A DNA stretch of 64,000 nucleotides from Candidatus Hydrogenedentota bacterium (GCA_016791475.1 JAEUWI010000024.1:1-64000); one strand, 5' to 3'; counted from the first letter of the stretch, positions 24,043 to 34,128 are shown. The notes: generated by a model from the sequence alone, not told the origin. Numbers and translations: made by a program.

Positions 24043-24512
24043 CCGTCTATGTCTTCGACAGCAGCCCACTGATTCATCTTTTCCGCCACTACTATCGGAG
24101 ACGCTTCCCTTCACTCTGGCAGCAGTTTGACGACTACGTGGCGAACGGCCAGATAACGTCCACGCGAGAAGCCCTCAAGGAACTGATAGGGCGCGACGAT
24201 GAACTGTCGAATTGGTGCAAACTCAACGGAGAATTATTTGCAATGCCAACGTCCGCAGAACTCCAAGTCGTTGCGGAGATATTCAAGGTCCAGCACTTTC
24301 AAGCGATGATCCGAAGCAAGGAGCGCCTTCAAGGGAAGGCCGTGGCCGACCCGTTTGTAATTGCGCGTGCAAAATGCGTCGAGAATGGCTGTGTGGTGAC
24401 GTTGGAAAGGCATACGCCCAATGCAGCTAAGATCCCCAACGTCTGTGAACACTTTGAGGTTGAATGTACCGATCTCGAAGGGTTCATGGAACGCGAAAAC
24501 TGGCGCTTTTGA
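24039..24512 (+). CDS. DUF4411 PIN-like protein, probable toxin
   Basis: This 157-residue protein matches DUF4411, a PIN-like nuclease fold. It has an early acidic site in VYVFDSSPLIHLF, a second acid in ADPFVIARAK and the strand VVTLER. I start at the GTG at 24039, which overlaps the upstream stop (GTGA). The frame could be extended nine codons, but that would lie within the upstream gene. PIN-like proteins are usually RNases held in check by a partner, here the coupled XRE/ImmA protein. RNase activity is inference from the family. Confidence 0.8.
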   Translation: MTVYVFDSSPLIHLFRHYYRRRFPSLWQQFDDYVANGQITSTREALKELIGRDDELSNWCKLNGELFAMPTSAELQVVAEIFKVQHFQAMIRSKERLQGKAVADPFVIARAKCVENGCVVTLERHTPNAAKIPNVCEHFEVECTDLEGFMERENWRF

Positions 24513-24524
24513 GGGCACGTATAA

Positions 24525-27215
24525 ATGGCACTCCATCCCCTATTCCCCGAATCCCCCCACGTTATCCTGGACCCTTCTGTCCGCTGGTTTCCCGCCGATG
24601 AGGCACTGCGCGAATCCAGCATGGAAAAGCTCATGCCGCCGCTGGTGCCGCAATTGCGCCGGAAGGTGAAGGAGTGGCGTGATGGCGGCTACGCGGGCGC
24701 GGCGGAGACGAGCCGGAGCCTGCTGACGTGGTGGTTTGAGACGCCCCACTTGCTGGAGCGGGCCTATGGCGCCATGGAGGAATTCGAGTACTACTTTGCT
24801 CAGCGGGAAGCCTTGGAGACCGTCATCTATCTCCACGACGTGGTGGGCGCGCAGGACAAGCACGACCTCATGCGCTTCGACGGCAGCGGACTGGTTTCCG
24901 GCGGCATGTTCGACGAGACGTGGCGGCGCTTTGTGATCAAAATGGCCACGGGCAGCGGCAAGACGAAGGTGATGAGCCTGGCGCTGGCCTGGAGCTTCTT
25001 TCATAAACTATATGAGCCCGACTCGGACCTGGCGCGCAATTTTCTCGTCATCGCGCCGAATATCATCGTGCTGGACCGCATTTACAAGGATTTTCAGGGC
25101 CTGCGCATCTTCTGGGAGGATCCGGTCATCCCGGACAACGGCGTGGACGGTCGCGACTGGCGGAACGACTTCCAGTTGACCCTCCACGTGCAGGACGAGG
25201 TACGGGTCACCCAGCACACGGGCAATATCTTCCTGACGAACATCCACCGGGTCTATACGGGCGAGGACATCCCCCCTTCGCCCGATGACTACGACACGAT
25301 GGACTATTTCCTCGGCAAGCGCCCCACGGGCGCGACGACGGACTCCAAAGTGGACCTGGGGATGATCGTGCGCGACATCGACGAGCTGATGGTGCTGAAC
25401 GACGAGGCCCACCACATCCACGATCCGAAGATGGCGTGGTTCAAGTCGATTCAGGACATCCACAATCGGCTGTTACAGAAGGACGGCGCGCTCTCGCTCC
25501 AACTCGACGTGACGGCGACGCCCCGGCACAACAATGGCGCGATTTTCGTGCAGACTATTTCGGACTATCCGCTGGTGGAGGCGATCAAGCAGAACGTGGT
25601 GAAGCACCCGGTCGTTCCCGATGCGGCGAGCCGCGCGAAGCTGTCCGAGCGCCAGAGCGTGAAGTTTACCGAGCGCTACGCGGACTATCTGGATTTGGGC
25701 GTGGTGGAGTGGCGCAAGGCCAGCCTGGAGCACGCCAAAGTAAGCAAAAAGGCCGTGCTCTTCGTCATGACGGACGACACACGCAATTGTGATGACGTTG
25801 CGGAGTACTTGCGCAAGACTTGCCCGGAACTGGGCGAAGAGGGTGCGGTGCTGGTGATCCACACGAAGAACAACGGCGAGATCTCCGAGTCGTCCTCCGG
25901 CAAGGCGAAGGAAGAGCTGGAACTGCTGCGGAAACAGTCCAACGAGATTGATCGGGGCGACAGCCCCTGCAAGGCGATTGTCTCCGTCATGATGCTGAAA
26001 GAAGGCTGGGACGTGCGCAATGTAACCACCATCGTTGGGTTGCGGGCCTATTCCGCCAAGAGCAACATCCTGCCGGAGCAAACCCTGGGTCGGGGCCTGC
26101 GCAAGATGTACGCGGGCAATGTCACGGAGTACGTGAGCGTCATCGGCACCGACGCCTTCATCGACTTCGTGGAGTCCATCCAGGCGGAAGGCGTGGAGCT
26201 GGAGCGCAAGGCCATGGGCGAGGGCACGGCCGCCAAGACGCCGCTCATGGTGGAGGTGGAGCGGGAGAACGAAAAGAAAAATCTGGACGTCCTCGATATC
26301 GCCATCCCCGTGCTCTCCCCCCGTATGTATCGCGAATACAAGAACCTCAGTCACCTCGATATCGGACGGCTGGGGCATCAGACCGTTGCGTATCACGAGT
26401 TCACCGAAGAAGAGCAGCGCGAAATCGTCTTCAAGGACATCACCACGGGCGAGATCACCCACACAACCGTGTTGGACGCGGCGGGCATCGCCGATTACCG
26501 CAGCGTCATCGGCTACTTCGCCCGGGCCATCATGAAGGATTTGAAACTATTCAGCGGCTATGACGTGCTCTACGGCAAGATGAAAGGCTTCGTCCAGGAT
26601 GAACTCTTTGGGAAGTCGGTCGATCTGGAGCATCCGAATACGCTGCGCAACCTCTCCGAACTCGCCGCGACCAAGACCATCTTCGATTCATTCAAGAAAG
26701 GCATCAACGAACTCACGGTCCAGGAGCGCGGCGATGCCGAAATCCGCGACTACATCAAGCTCCGTGAGACACGACCCTTCGTCGCGAAGGAACAGGGCTT
26801 CCTGATGCCGAAGAAGAGCCCCTTTAACCGCATCATTGGCGACAGCCATTTCGAACTCGAATTCGCCGCCTTTCTGGACGCCTGCGACGACGTGGTATCC
26901 TTCGCGAAGAACTATCTGGCTATCAACTTCAAACTTGACTATGTAAAAGCCGACGGCGACCTGTCCAACTACCACCCCGACTTTATCGTGAAGCTCAAGG
27001 ACGGTCGGGTAATCATCGTCGAAACCAAGGGCTTGGTCGACGAAGACGTGCCGAACAAGATGGCCCGGCTCCGCCAGTGGTGCGAAGACATTAATCGCGC
27101 CCAACAGGACGTTGTGTATGGGTTCGTATTCGTAGATCAGGCGAGCTTCGAGAAGTACGGACCTGCGAGCTTTAAGGAACTGCTCGATGGCTTCCTGGAC
27201 TTTCACAACGCATAG
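24525..27215 (+). CDS. Type III restriction enzyme Res subunit (helicase-nuclease)
   Basis: This 896-residue protein is a superfamily 2 helicase with a C-terminal nuclease. Walker A is MATGSGKTKV (about 141-150), the DEAH box is NDEAHH (about 292), motif III is DVTATPR, and motif VI is near EQTLGRGLRKM. The PD-(D/E)XK nuclease is HPDFIV (about 818) with ETKG (about 833). Length fits type III Res. It starts 12 bases after the DUF4411 gene and closes the locus. Working with Mod, it would translocate or slide on unmodified DNA and cut at paired sites. Confidence 0.93.
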   Translation: MALHPLFPESPHVILDPSVRWFPADEALRESSMEKLMPPLVPQLRRKVKEWRDGGYAGAAETSRSLLTWWFETPHLLERAYGAMEEFEYYFAQREALETVIYLHDVVGAQDKHDLMRFDGSGLVSGGMFDETWRRFVIKMATGSGKTKVMSLALAWSFFHKLYEPDSDLARNFLVIAPNIIVLDRIYKDFQGLRIFWEDPVIPDNGVDGRDWRNDFQLTLHVQDEVRVTQHTGNIFLTNIHRVYTGEDIPPSPDDYDTMDYFLGKRPTGATTDSKVDLGMIVRDIDELMVLNDEAHHIHDPKMAWFKSIQDIHNRLLQKDGALSLQLDVTATPRHNNGAIFVQTISDYPLVEAIKQNVVKHPVVPDAASRAKLSERQSVKFTERYADYLDLGVVEWRKASLEHAKVSKKAVLFVMTDDTRNCDDVAEYLRKTCPELGEEGAVLVIHTKNNGEISESSSGKAKEELELLRKQSNEIDRGDSPCKAIVSVMMLKEGWDVRNVTTIVGLRAYSAKSNILPEQTLGRGLRKMYAGNVTEYVSVIGTDAFIDFVESIQAEGVELERKAMGEGTAAKTPLMVEVERENEKKNLDVLDIAIPVLSPRMYREYKNLSHLDIGRLGHQTVAYHEFTEEEQREIVFKDITTGEITHTTVLDAAGIADYRSVIGYFARAIMKDLKLFSGYDVLYGKMKGFVQDELFGKSVDLEHPNTLRNLSELAATKTIFDSFKKGINELTVQERGDAEIRDYIKLRETRPFVAKEQGFLMPKKSPFNRIIGDSHFELEFAAFLDACDDVVSFAKNYLAINFKLDYVKADGDLSNYHPDFIVKLKDGRVIIVETKGLVDEDVPNKMARLRQWCEDINRAQQDVVYGFVFVDQASFEKYGPASFKELLDGFLDFHNA

Positions 27216-27291
27216 GATGCTTCTCCCCTGGGCCAAGGCATAGACATCGGGGCCTATGAGCATGCAGCGAAAAGCCCCTGAGACCTCTGGG

Positions 27292-28758
27292 CTACAAGAT
27301 GGGCAGGGTCGGCAGCCAGGCGATGGTGGTGGCGTGGATGCGCTCGTAGACCGTGGGGATGACGCCAAGGGCGATGATGGCGATGGCGAGGAGGGCCAGG
27401 GTGGTGCCGATGATGGGCGAGCGGCGCGGCACGGGTACTTCGCCGTCGGCGGGCTCGATGTACATCTGGCGGACGACGCGCAGGTAGTAGTAGAGCGAGA
27501 TGGTGGAGTTGACGGCGGCCAGGGCGACGAGCCAGTGGTAACCCGCTTTGGAGGCGATGCTGAAGAGGAAGAATTTCCCCACGAATCCGGAGAGGGGCGG
27601 AATCCCCGCGAGGCTGAAGAGGGCGACCATCATGCCAAGGGCCATGAGGGGATTGGTGAGGGAGAGTCCGCGATAGTCGTCGATGTTTTCTTTGCCGGTT
27701 TCGTTCTCAAACCAGACGATGCACGCGAAGACGGCGAGATTGCTCACGGCGTAGACGATGAGGTAGTAGAGCATGGCGGGCACGCCCTCGCTTCCCTGTC
27801 CGAGGAAGCCAAGCAGGAAGTAGCCTGCCTGGGAAATGGCGCTGAAGGCCATGAAGCGCTTGATGTCCTGCTGCACGATGGCGACGAGATTGCCGAGGGT
27901 CATGGTGAGCGCGGCCAGGAGGGCAATCATCGCGCCCCATTGGGACACCCAGGCGCCGAAAAGGCCGAAGAGTATCTGGAAGGCAAAGGCGAGGCCCGCC
28001 GCTTTCGACGCGACGGACAGCCAGGCCGTGACGATCGTGGGCGCGCCCTGGTAGACGTCGGCGGCCCAGAGGTGGAAGGGCACCACGGTCAGCTTGAAGC
28101 CCGTGCCCGCGAGCACGAGGCCCACGGCCAGCAGGAAGGCGGGCGTGTACTTCCCCGAGACGGCGGCGGCGATTACATCGAGGCGGGTGCTGCCCGCGAG
28201 ACCGTAGAGGATGCCGAAGCCATAGACAATGAAAGCCGAGGCGAGGGAACCGAGGATGACATATTTCAGGCCCGCTTCTCCGGACTTCGGGTCGTCGCGA
28301 CGCCACGCGGCCAGCACGAAGAGGGGCAGAGTGGCGATTTCGAGGCTGACGAAGAGGGTCGCCAGTTCGCGGGAGGACACGATGAGCATCATCCCGATAA
28401 TGCTGGAAAGGAGAATCGCGTAGTACTCGCCCCGGAAGCCCATCCCCCGGTGCCGAACACGCGCACGGCCATCCAACGTGTCCATGGACAGGACCACGGC
28501 GATGAGGCCCGAAAGCATGAATAGAATCTTGAACCACCAGGCCACGGGATCCATCACGAAGCGCCCGCCCAGCAGTTCGCCCGACGCGGGCACAAAAAGC
28601 GCCGTCACCACCAGGCCCAGGGCGAGGCCGATGGCGGCCATCGGCGCGAGGGCGCGGCGGCTGTTCTCGGTCATGAACAGGTCACTGACCAGGATGGCGA
28701 AGGCGGTCGCAATCACAATCAGTTCTGGAGTGGCGATAATCATGGCGTAGCCGATCAC
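27292..28758 (-). CDS. nuoN: Complex I subunit N, antiporter-like
   Basis: This 488-residue protein has about 14 membrane segments and is the last of three antiporter-like proton channels of complex I. The conserved glutamate is in LFVSLEIATLPLFVLAA, and a mid-protein lysine-bearing helix follows the usual pattern. It is the last gene of the nuo operon, two bases from nuoM. Its stop faces the end of the restriction locus across about 76 bases. Confidence 0.93.
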   Translation of the reverse strand: MIGYAMIIATPELIVIATAFAILVSDLFMTENSRRALAPMAAIGLALGLVVTALFVPASGELLGGRFVMDPVAWWFKILFMLSGLIAVVLSMDTLDGRARVRHRGMGFRGEYYAILLSSIIGMMLIVSSRELATLFVSLEIATLPLFVLAAWRRDDPKSGEAGLKYVILGSLASAFIVYGFGILYGLAGSTRLDVIAAAVSGKYTPAFLLAVGLVLAGTGFKLTVVPFHLWAADVYQGAPTIVTAWLSVASKAAGLAFAFQILFGLFGAWVSQWGAMIALLAALTMTLGNLVAIVQQDIKRFMAFSAISQAGYFLLGFLGQGSEGVPAMLYYLIVYAVSNLAVFACIVWFENETGKENIDDYRGLSLTNPLMALGMMVALFSLAGIPPLSGFVGKFFLFSIASKAGYHWLVALAAVNSTISLYYYLRVVRQMYIEPADGEVPVPRRSPIIGTTLALLAIAIIALGVIPTVYERIHATTIAWLPTLPIL

Positions 28759-28760
28759 CT

Positions 28761-30311
28761 TTACGATCCGCCCATCAGGCCCGCCGAGGCGACATCCTGA
28801 AGGCGATTGATGAAGGGGTAGAGAGAAGGTTCAATAAGGTCTATCATCAGCCACGGGAAAAGGCCCGCCACGAGGAGCGTGGCCACCAGAATTCCCGTCG
28901 CAAACTTTTCAGTTATTGTGGCGTCGGTAAGCTCTTCAAAGTGGGGATCTTTGATCGGGCCCTGGAAGGCCATGGCCAGGCCGCGCAGCACGTACACCGC
29001 CGTCACCACGATGGACAGGGTGGTGATGACCGTGAGCACCCGGGTGGCGATGGTGCTGGACCAGGGGTTGCCGAAGAAACCACCAAGGAACACGTGGGTC
29101 TCCGCCACGAATCCCGCCAGACCCGGCAAACCGAGGCTCGCCAGACCCGCGATGTAGAAGCAGGTCGCCAGCCAGGGCATTACTTTGGCCAGGCCGCCCA
29201 TGTCCGGGATCACGCGGGTGTGGGTGCGCCCGTAAACCATGCCGATGAGGCCGAAGAAGAGACCCGTCATGATGCCGTGGCTGAACATCTGGAGCACGGC
29301 GCCCTTGAAGCCCATCAGGTTCAAGGTGGCCACGCCGAAGAGCACGAAACCGCAGTGACTCACGGAGGAGTAGGCCGTGAAATACTTCAGGTCCTTCTGC
29401 ATCACCGCGCCGAAAGAGCCGTAGAGAATGTTGATCGTGGTGAGGCCCATGAAGAAGAGGCCCCAGTCCTTCGCGCCTTCCGGCAGGAGGTAGACGGCGA
29501 TGCGCAGGGCGCCGTAGCCGCCCAGTTTCATCAGCACGCCCGCGTGGAGCATCGATACGGCCGTGGGCGCGGAACTGTGGCCGTCGGGCGACCACGTGTG
29601 GAAGGGAAACAGCGCGCCGAGCACGCCGAAGCCCACGAAAATCATGGGGAAGAACCACCACTGGAAGCGATCGGAATAATCCACCGTGGCGAGCCGCTGC
29701 AGGTCGAAGGTGTGGAGGCCCGACTCGTGGAAGAGGGCCAGCATCCCCACGAGCACAAAGGCGCTCCCCGCCAGCAGCATGATGGTGAGCTTCATGGCCG
29801 CGTACTCTTTGGGCCCCGTGCCCCAGATGCCAATCAGGAGGTACATGGGCAGCACGGCGAGCTCGTAGAACATGAAGAACAGGAAAAGATCGTAGGTGAG
29901 GAATACGCCGAAGACGCCCGCCACCAGCAGGAGGAGCAGGGCGAAGAATTCCTTCGTGCGCGTTTCCACATTCCAACTGGCCAGCACGCCGCAAAAGATG
30001 ATGAGCGCGGTGAGAATGACCATGCTTACGGAAATCCCGTCGATGCCCAGGTAATACTGAATGCCGAGCGGTTCAAACCAGGTGAAGCGCTCCACCAGAT
30101 AGAGCGTCGTCTGCGTGGCGGTGCGGAAGCCTTCCACGTCCGCCCGGGATTCCACCCAGTAGCGCCACGTCACGACCGCGGTCAGCACCAGGCCCAGCCC
30201 CGTGCCGGCGAGGGAGATCCACCGGATCGCGCGCCAGTGCCGATCCGGCACGAACAGTACCGCGACCATGGTCAGGAACGGCACGGCTATGAGCCAACTG
30301 AGAAGACCCAT
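28761..30311 (-). CDS. nuoM: Complex I subunit M, antiporter-like
   Basis: This 516-residue antiporter-like subunit has the TM5 glutamate in FFMFYELAVLPMYLLIG and the quinone-antiporter signature region around FPFHTWSPDGHSSAPTAVS. It forms one of the three proton paths of the membrane arm. It lies 37 bases downstream of nuoL and two bases upstream of nuoN in the same transcript. Confidence 0.95.
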   Translation of the reverse strand: MGLLSWLIAVPFLTMVAVLFVPDRHWRAIRWISLAGTGLGLVLTAVVTWRYWVESRADVEGFRTATQTTLYLVERFTWFEPLGIQYYLGIDGISVSMVILTALIIFCGVLASWNVETRTKEFFALLLLLVAGVFGVFLTYDLFLFFMFYELAVLPMYLLIGIWGTGPKEYAAMKLTIMLLAGSAFVLVGMLALFHESGLHTFDLQRLATVDYSDRFQWWFFPMIFVGFGVLGALFPFHTWSPDGHSSAPTAVSMLHAGVLMKLGGYGALRIAVYLLPEGAKDWGLFFMGLTTINILYGSFGAVMQKDLKYFTAYSSVSHCGFVLFGVATLNLMGFKGAVLQMFSHGIMTGLFFGLIGMVYGRTHTRVIPDMGGLAKVMPWLATCFYIAGLASLGLPGLAGFVAETHVFLGGFFGNPWSSTIATRVLTVITTLSIVVTAVYVLRGLAMAFQGPIKDPHFEELTDATITEKFATGILVATLLVAGLFPWLMIDLIEPSLYPFINRLQDVASAGLMGGS

Positions 30312-30348
30312 GTTAGTTCCTTACTCTCCTACGACAATTGGACACGCG

Positions 30349-32340
30349 CTAGGCCAGCGCGCACCACAGCATCAACATCAAAAAGGCCACGCCGCCGGTA
30401 AACCACAGGCCATAGGTCTGGACTTGACCCGTCTGCGTGCGACTCAGCAGCCAGCCACCCTGGCGCGTGAGCCAGCCGCTGGCATCCACCCCGCCATCCA
30501 CCACGCGCTTGTCGAACCAGGCGATGGGGCGGGCGATATTGCGAAAAATTATCCGGTGCGTGACAAAGAGATAGAGTTCATCAAAGTAGAACTTCTGCTT
30601 CACCGTGCGGTAGACGACGCCCAGGCCATTGGCCGCTGCGCGGGCGCGAGCGCCATCGCCCAGGTAAAGGAAGGCCGCGACCGAGATACCCAGAAGCGCC
30701 GCCACCGTCGCGGGCACCGCAATCGCCAGGTTGATCCCGTGGTGGGCCTCATGGGCGCCCAGGCTCACATATTCACCCATGGGAATGAAACCCGTGACGC
30801 TGGAAAGCACCGCCAGGAAGGCCATGGGCATCCACATGAGCGCGGGCGCCTCATGGGCGTGTCCAGCGCCATCGCCACGCCCTTTGCCCCAGAAGGTGAC
30901 AAAGTAGATACGAAACATGTAGAACGCGGTGAGCCCGGCCACGAGCATGGCCACGCCGAAAATTACATAGTGCCCCCCGGCCAGCGCCGAGGCGAGGATC
31001 TCATCTTTCGAGAAGAAGCCGGCAAAGGGCCAGATGCCGCTGATAGCGAGGGTGGCAATAAGGAAAGTGATGTGGGTAATCGGCATCTTCTTCGCCAGAC
31101 CGCCCATCTCCCAGATCGAGTTCGTGTGGACCGCGTGAATCACCGAACCCGCGCCGAGGAAAAGCAGGGCCTTGAAGAAGGCATGGGTGAAAAGGTGAAA
31201 CATGCTCGCGGTATAGCCCAGCGTGTGTTCCGACGAACTCACCCCGAGGGCGAGCATCATGTAGCCCAGTTGGCTCAAAGTCGAGAAGGCCAGTACCCGT
31301 TTGATGTCGTCCTGGGTCATGCCGATGACCGCCGCGAAAAGGCTGGTGAAGGCACCGACACAAGCCACCACCAGAAGGGCCGTGCCGCTGAAGGCGAAAG
31401 CCGGAAAAAGCCGCGCCACGAGATACACGCCCGCCACCACCATGGTTGCCGCGTGAATCAGCGCGGAGACGGGCGTGGGGCCCTCCATCGCGTCGGGCAG
31501 CCAGATGTGAAGGGGAAACATGGCGCTCTTGCCCGCCGCACCCATGTAGACCAGAATCATGGCCAGACTGAGGAGGTTCATGCCGATGAAGGTGAGCCCG
31601 AGCCCGGAAAACTTCTCCAGGAAGAGGGGATGATTCAGGTAAGCAAAATCCACCGGCTGCACGTTCGCGAGCCCATTCGCGACTGCGTCCGCGTCCACGC
31701 TCCACTCGGGGTATATCTGGAAGCCGAAGTAGCTCAGCAGGATCACCCCGATGAGGAAGCCCAGATCCGCGAAGCGCGTGACGATGAACGCCTTTTTCGA
31801 CGCCGAAACGGCCGAGGGCTTGTTGTAGTAGTAGCCGATCAACAGAAAGCTGCTGACGCCCACGAGCTCCCAGCAAACGTACATCTGAATGATGTTGGGC
31901 GAGACCACCAGGCCCAGCATGCTGAAGGTAAAGAGATTCAGGTAGGTAAAGTAGCGGCCAAAACCATACTCCCCGTGCATGTAGGCGTTGCTGTAGGTAT
32001 GCACGAGGAAGCTCACCGTGGTGACGACGCACATGAGCATGACGGAGATGGGATCCACCAGTACGCCCACATTCACCGTGAGTCCCGGCATGTAGCTGAG
32101 CCACGCAAAGGACCAGGGCACAAGAATGGGGTGTTCGTGTCCTGCCGGATAGGCGGTGAAATACTGGTAGCCCAGCGTATAGGCGCACAGGGCCGAAGCC
32201 AGAATGGAGAGCGTCGCCACCACGCCCGCCGCCCGCTTCGAAATCGGGCTGATGAAGAGTCCATTCAGCGCGAAGGAAACCAGCGGAAAGGCGGGGATCA
32301 GCCACGCGTGCTGTATCATCCAGCCTGAAGTGCCGTCCAT
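30349..32340 (-). CDS. nuoL: Complex I subunit L, antiporter-like
   Basis: This 663-residue distal antiporter subunit shows YVCWELVGVSSFLLIGYYY and the block FPLHIWLPDAMEGPTPVSAL, both diagnostic of NuoL. The C-terminal extension (about 560-663) fits the long lateral helix and last membrane segment that brace the membrane arm. It begins four bases from the end of nuoK. Confidence 0.95.
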   Translation of the reverse strand: MDGTSGWMIQHAWLIPAFPLVSFALNGLFISPISKRAAGVVATLSILASALCAYTLGYQYFTAYPAGHEHPILVPWSFAWLSYMPGLTVNVGVLVDPISVMLMCVVTTVSFLVHTYSNAYMHGEYGFGRYFTYLNLFTFSMLGLVVSPNIIQMYVCWELVGVSSFLLIGYYYNKPSAVSASKKAFIVTRFADLGFLIGVILLSYFGFQIYPEWSVDADAVANGLANVQPVDFAYLNHPLFLEKFSGLGLTFIGMNLLSLAMILVYMGAAGKSAMFPLHIWLPDAMEGPTPVSALIHAATMVVAGVYLVARLFPAFAFSGTALLVVACVGAFTSLFAAVIGMTQDDIKRVLAFSTLSQLGYMMLALGVSSSEHTLGYTASMFHLFTHAFFKALLFLGAGSVIHAVHTNSIWEMGGLAKKMPITHITFLIATLAISGIWPFAGFFSKDEILASALAGGHYVIFGVAMLVAGLTAFYMFRIYFVTFWGKGRGDGAGHAHEAPALMWMPMAFLAVLSSVTGFIPMGEYVSLGAHEAHHGINLAIAVPATVAALLGISVAAFLYLGDGARARAAANGLGVVYRTVKQKFYFDELYLFVTHRIIFRNIARPIAWFDKRVVDGGVDASGWLTRQGGWLLSRTQTGQVQTYGLWFTGGVAFLMLMLWCALA

Positions 32341-32344
32341 CGCC

Positions 32345-32677
32345 CTACCCTTTCATCATATTCATTTGATTGACATCCACGGTGGCGCGCATCCGATAGA
32401 GCGCCACCACAATCGCCATCCCCACCACCACCTCGGCCGCCGCCATCACGATGACGAAAATCGCCATGATGTGCCCGTCCACCTGTTCGGGCGCGACATG
32501 GCGATTGAACGCCACAAAGTTCATCGCGGCCGAATTCAGCATGATTTCCACCGACATGAGAATGGCAATCGCGTTTCTCCGGGTCAGCAGCCCGTAGAGG
32601 CCAATGGCGTACAGGATCGCCGAGAGCGTCAACCATTCCCGAAGTCCGGGAGCATATCCCGCGAGCAACTCCGTCAT
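32345..32677 (-). CDS. nuoK: Complex I subunit K
   Basis: This 110-residue protein has three membrane helices. The conserved glutamate in MSVEIMLNSAAMNFVAF belongs to the buried charge chain of complex I. The start overlaps the nuoJ stop by four bases (ATGA). Confidence 0.93.
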   Translation of the reverse strand: MTELLAGYAPGLREWLTLSAILYAIGLYGLLTRRNAIAILMSVEIMLNSAAMNFVAFNRHVAPEQVDGHIMAIFVIVMAAAEVVVGMAIVVALYRMRATVDVNQMNMMKG

Positions 32678-33294
32678 CGTCCGTACTCCCCATTGCTGTC
32701 GTCATCCTGCTGGCGCACCTGCTCCGATATGGTTTCCCCGATTTGGTCCCCGCCCGTGGTGAAGGGCTGGTTCCTCGGTGGGGTCTTTCGCGCGATGACC
32801 GTGCCGCCAATAACGGCGACCAGCAGCAGCAGCGAGATCACCTCGAAGGGCAACAGGTAGCCCGCACCACTTCGGTCCAGCAGGCCGAGGCCGATCATGC
32901 GAATCTCCTCGGCGGGCCGTACGCCGTGGGTGGAGGTCGCAAAGTCGGTGGCCCGCAGGGCCGCGCCCGACATCAGCATAAACGCGATGGAGAAAACCGC
33001 GCCCATAAGCTTCGTGCGCGGTCCCGGCTGGTCTTCCCGCAATTCCGACGACCGCGTGAGCATGATGGCAAAAACAATAAGCACCACGATGCCGCCCACA
33101 TAGACAAGAATCTGGACACCCGCCAGGAACTCGGCCGCAAGCATGACGTAGTAGCCCGCACTGAGCGCCAGCATTCCCATCAGGGCGAGGGCCGCGCGAA
33201 GCAGTTGACGCGCGCTGACCACGGCCACGGCCAGGGCGATCACGGCGATGGAAAGCCCGTAAAAGACGACGGTGTAGGTGGCTTCCGCGATCAT
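32674..33294 (-). CDS. nuoJ: Complex I subunit J
   Basis: This 206-residue membrane subunit has the characteristic AEFLAGVQILVYVGGIVVL helix, where the pi-bulge of the coupling path is found. I start at the ATG at 33294, which overlaps the nuoI stop in ATGA form; the longer frame lies inside nuoI. It has a soluble tail rich in Gln/Asp. Confidence 0.92.
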   Translation of the reverse strand: MIAEATYTVVFYGLSIAVIALAVAVVSARQLLRAALALMGMLALSAGYYVMLAAEFLAGVQILVYVGGIVVLIVFAIMLTRSSELREDQPGPRTKLMGAVFSIAFMLMSGAALRATDFATSTHGVRPAEEIRMIGLGLLDRSGAGYLLPFEVISLLLLVAVIGGTVIARKTPPRNQPFTTGGDQIGETISEQVRQQDDDSNGEYGR

Positions 33295-34112
33295 GGGGCC
33301 ACCGCCGTGCTTCCCGCGTGGGACACGGGGCATTCCTGGACCTTGGGGGCGCCGATGGCCGGGAGATTCGGTAGACCCGTGCCACCCAGCGGGATGGGCC
33401 CGCCGTAGCGTGATCGCCAGTCAATCATCCGCGCACGTACCGCCGGGTCCTGCTCATCCTGAATCAGGTTGATGCGCGGAGCCGCGAGTCGATTGAGGCT
33501 GTAGACGAGCAGACGGCGGTCAAACACGGCGTTCTCGAATCCGCCGGTCATCTCGATTGCGTCCCAGGGGCAGGCCAGCACGCAGGCGTTGCAAAACATG
33601 CACGAGTCCAGCCGCCAGACGAATCGGTCGATCTCGCGATCATCCAGGATTTCCCCGTGGCGCGTAAGAATTCGGATGGAAGCGTTGGGACAGGCCTCTT
33701 CGCATTTCGAGCAACCGGTGCAGTTGTGGTACCAGCGGGTGTCGTCTTCATCCCGGATCCAGTTCTCCGCCACCTCGGGGTGGGTCTGGGTCTCCTGGGC
33801 AATCTGTTCGAGCAACGCGCTGTGGGTCTGGTGGGCCACTTCATTTGGAAACTTGAACCGCAAATTCCCCCGAAAGCGTTCGGTAATCTTCAATGAATCG
33901 CGATTCTCGGGATATTCGCGCGTGACCACTTCCACCGGCGACCAGAAGTAGGTGAGGGTCAGCCACATGCCCTGCAGCAGGCCCTGCATTCCCAGCAGGG
34001 CCACCTGGAAGCGGGTCGGCGGGCGGAGTCGCTGGACGACCGACACGCTTACCGTCTTGCCGGCGATTGGCCGTTCCTCGTTCACGATCTGTGTGGCTTG
34101 GATCATTCCCAT
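33291..34112 (-). CDS. nuoI: Complex I iron-sulfur subunit I
   Basis: This 273-residue ferredoxin-like subunit carries both 4Fe-4S motifs: CTGCSKCEEACP and CMFCNACVLACP, the N6a and N6b clusters that pass electrons to N2. It is longer than the usual 160-180 residues, with extra sequence at both ends, including a C-terminal tail with a cysteine (APKVQECPVSHAG). It lies 16 bases downstream of nuoH. Confidence 0.93.
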   Translation of the reverse strand: MGMIQATQIVNEERPIAGKTVSVSVVQRLRPPTRFQVALLGMQGLLQGMWLTLTYFWSPVEVVTREYPENRDSLKITERFRGNLRFKFPNEVAHQTHSALLEQIAQETQTHPEVAENWIRDEDDTRWYHNCTGCSKCEEACPNASIRILTRHGEILDDREIDRFVWRLDSCMFCNACVLACPWDAIEMTGGFENAVFDRRLLVYSLNRLAAPRINLIQDEQDPAVRARMIDWRSRYGGPIPLGGTGLPNLPAIGAPKVQECPVSHAGSTAVAP

Positions 34113-34128
34113 ATGAAGCGCGGGCCTT

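Noticed and set aside
18234-27215. Integration of the island into tRNA-Val
   Set aside because: The tRNA is intact, but no duplicate of its 3' end is found at the right edge of the island and no integrase is encoded.
30202-32328. A 708-residue plus-strand frame
   Set aside because: It runs exactly antisense to nuoL, is rich in His, Arg, Glu and Gly and shows no domain; a high-GC codon-shadow artefact.
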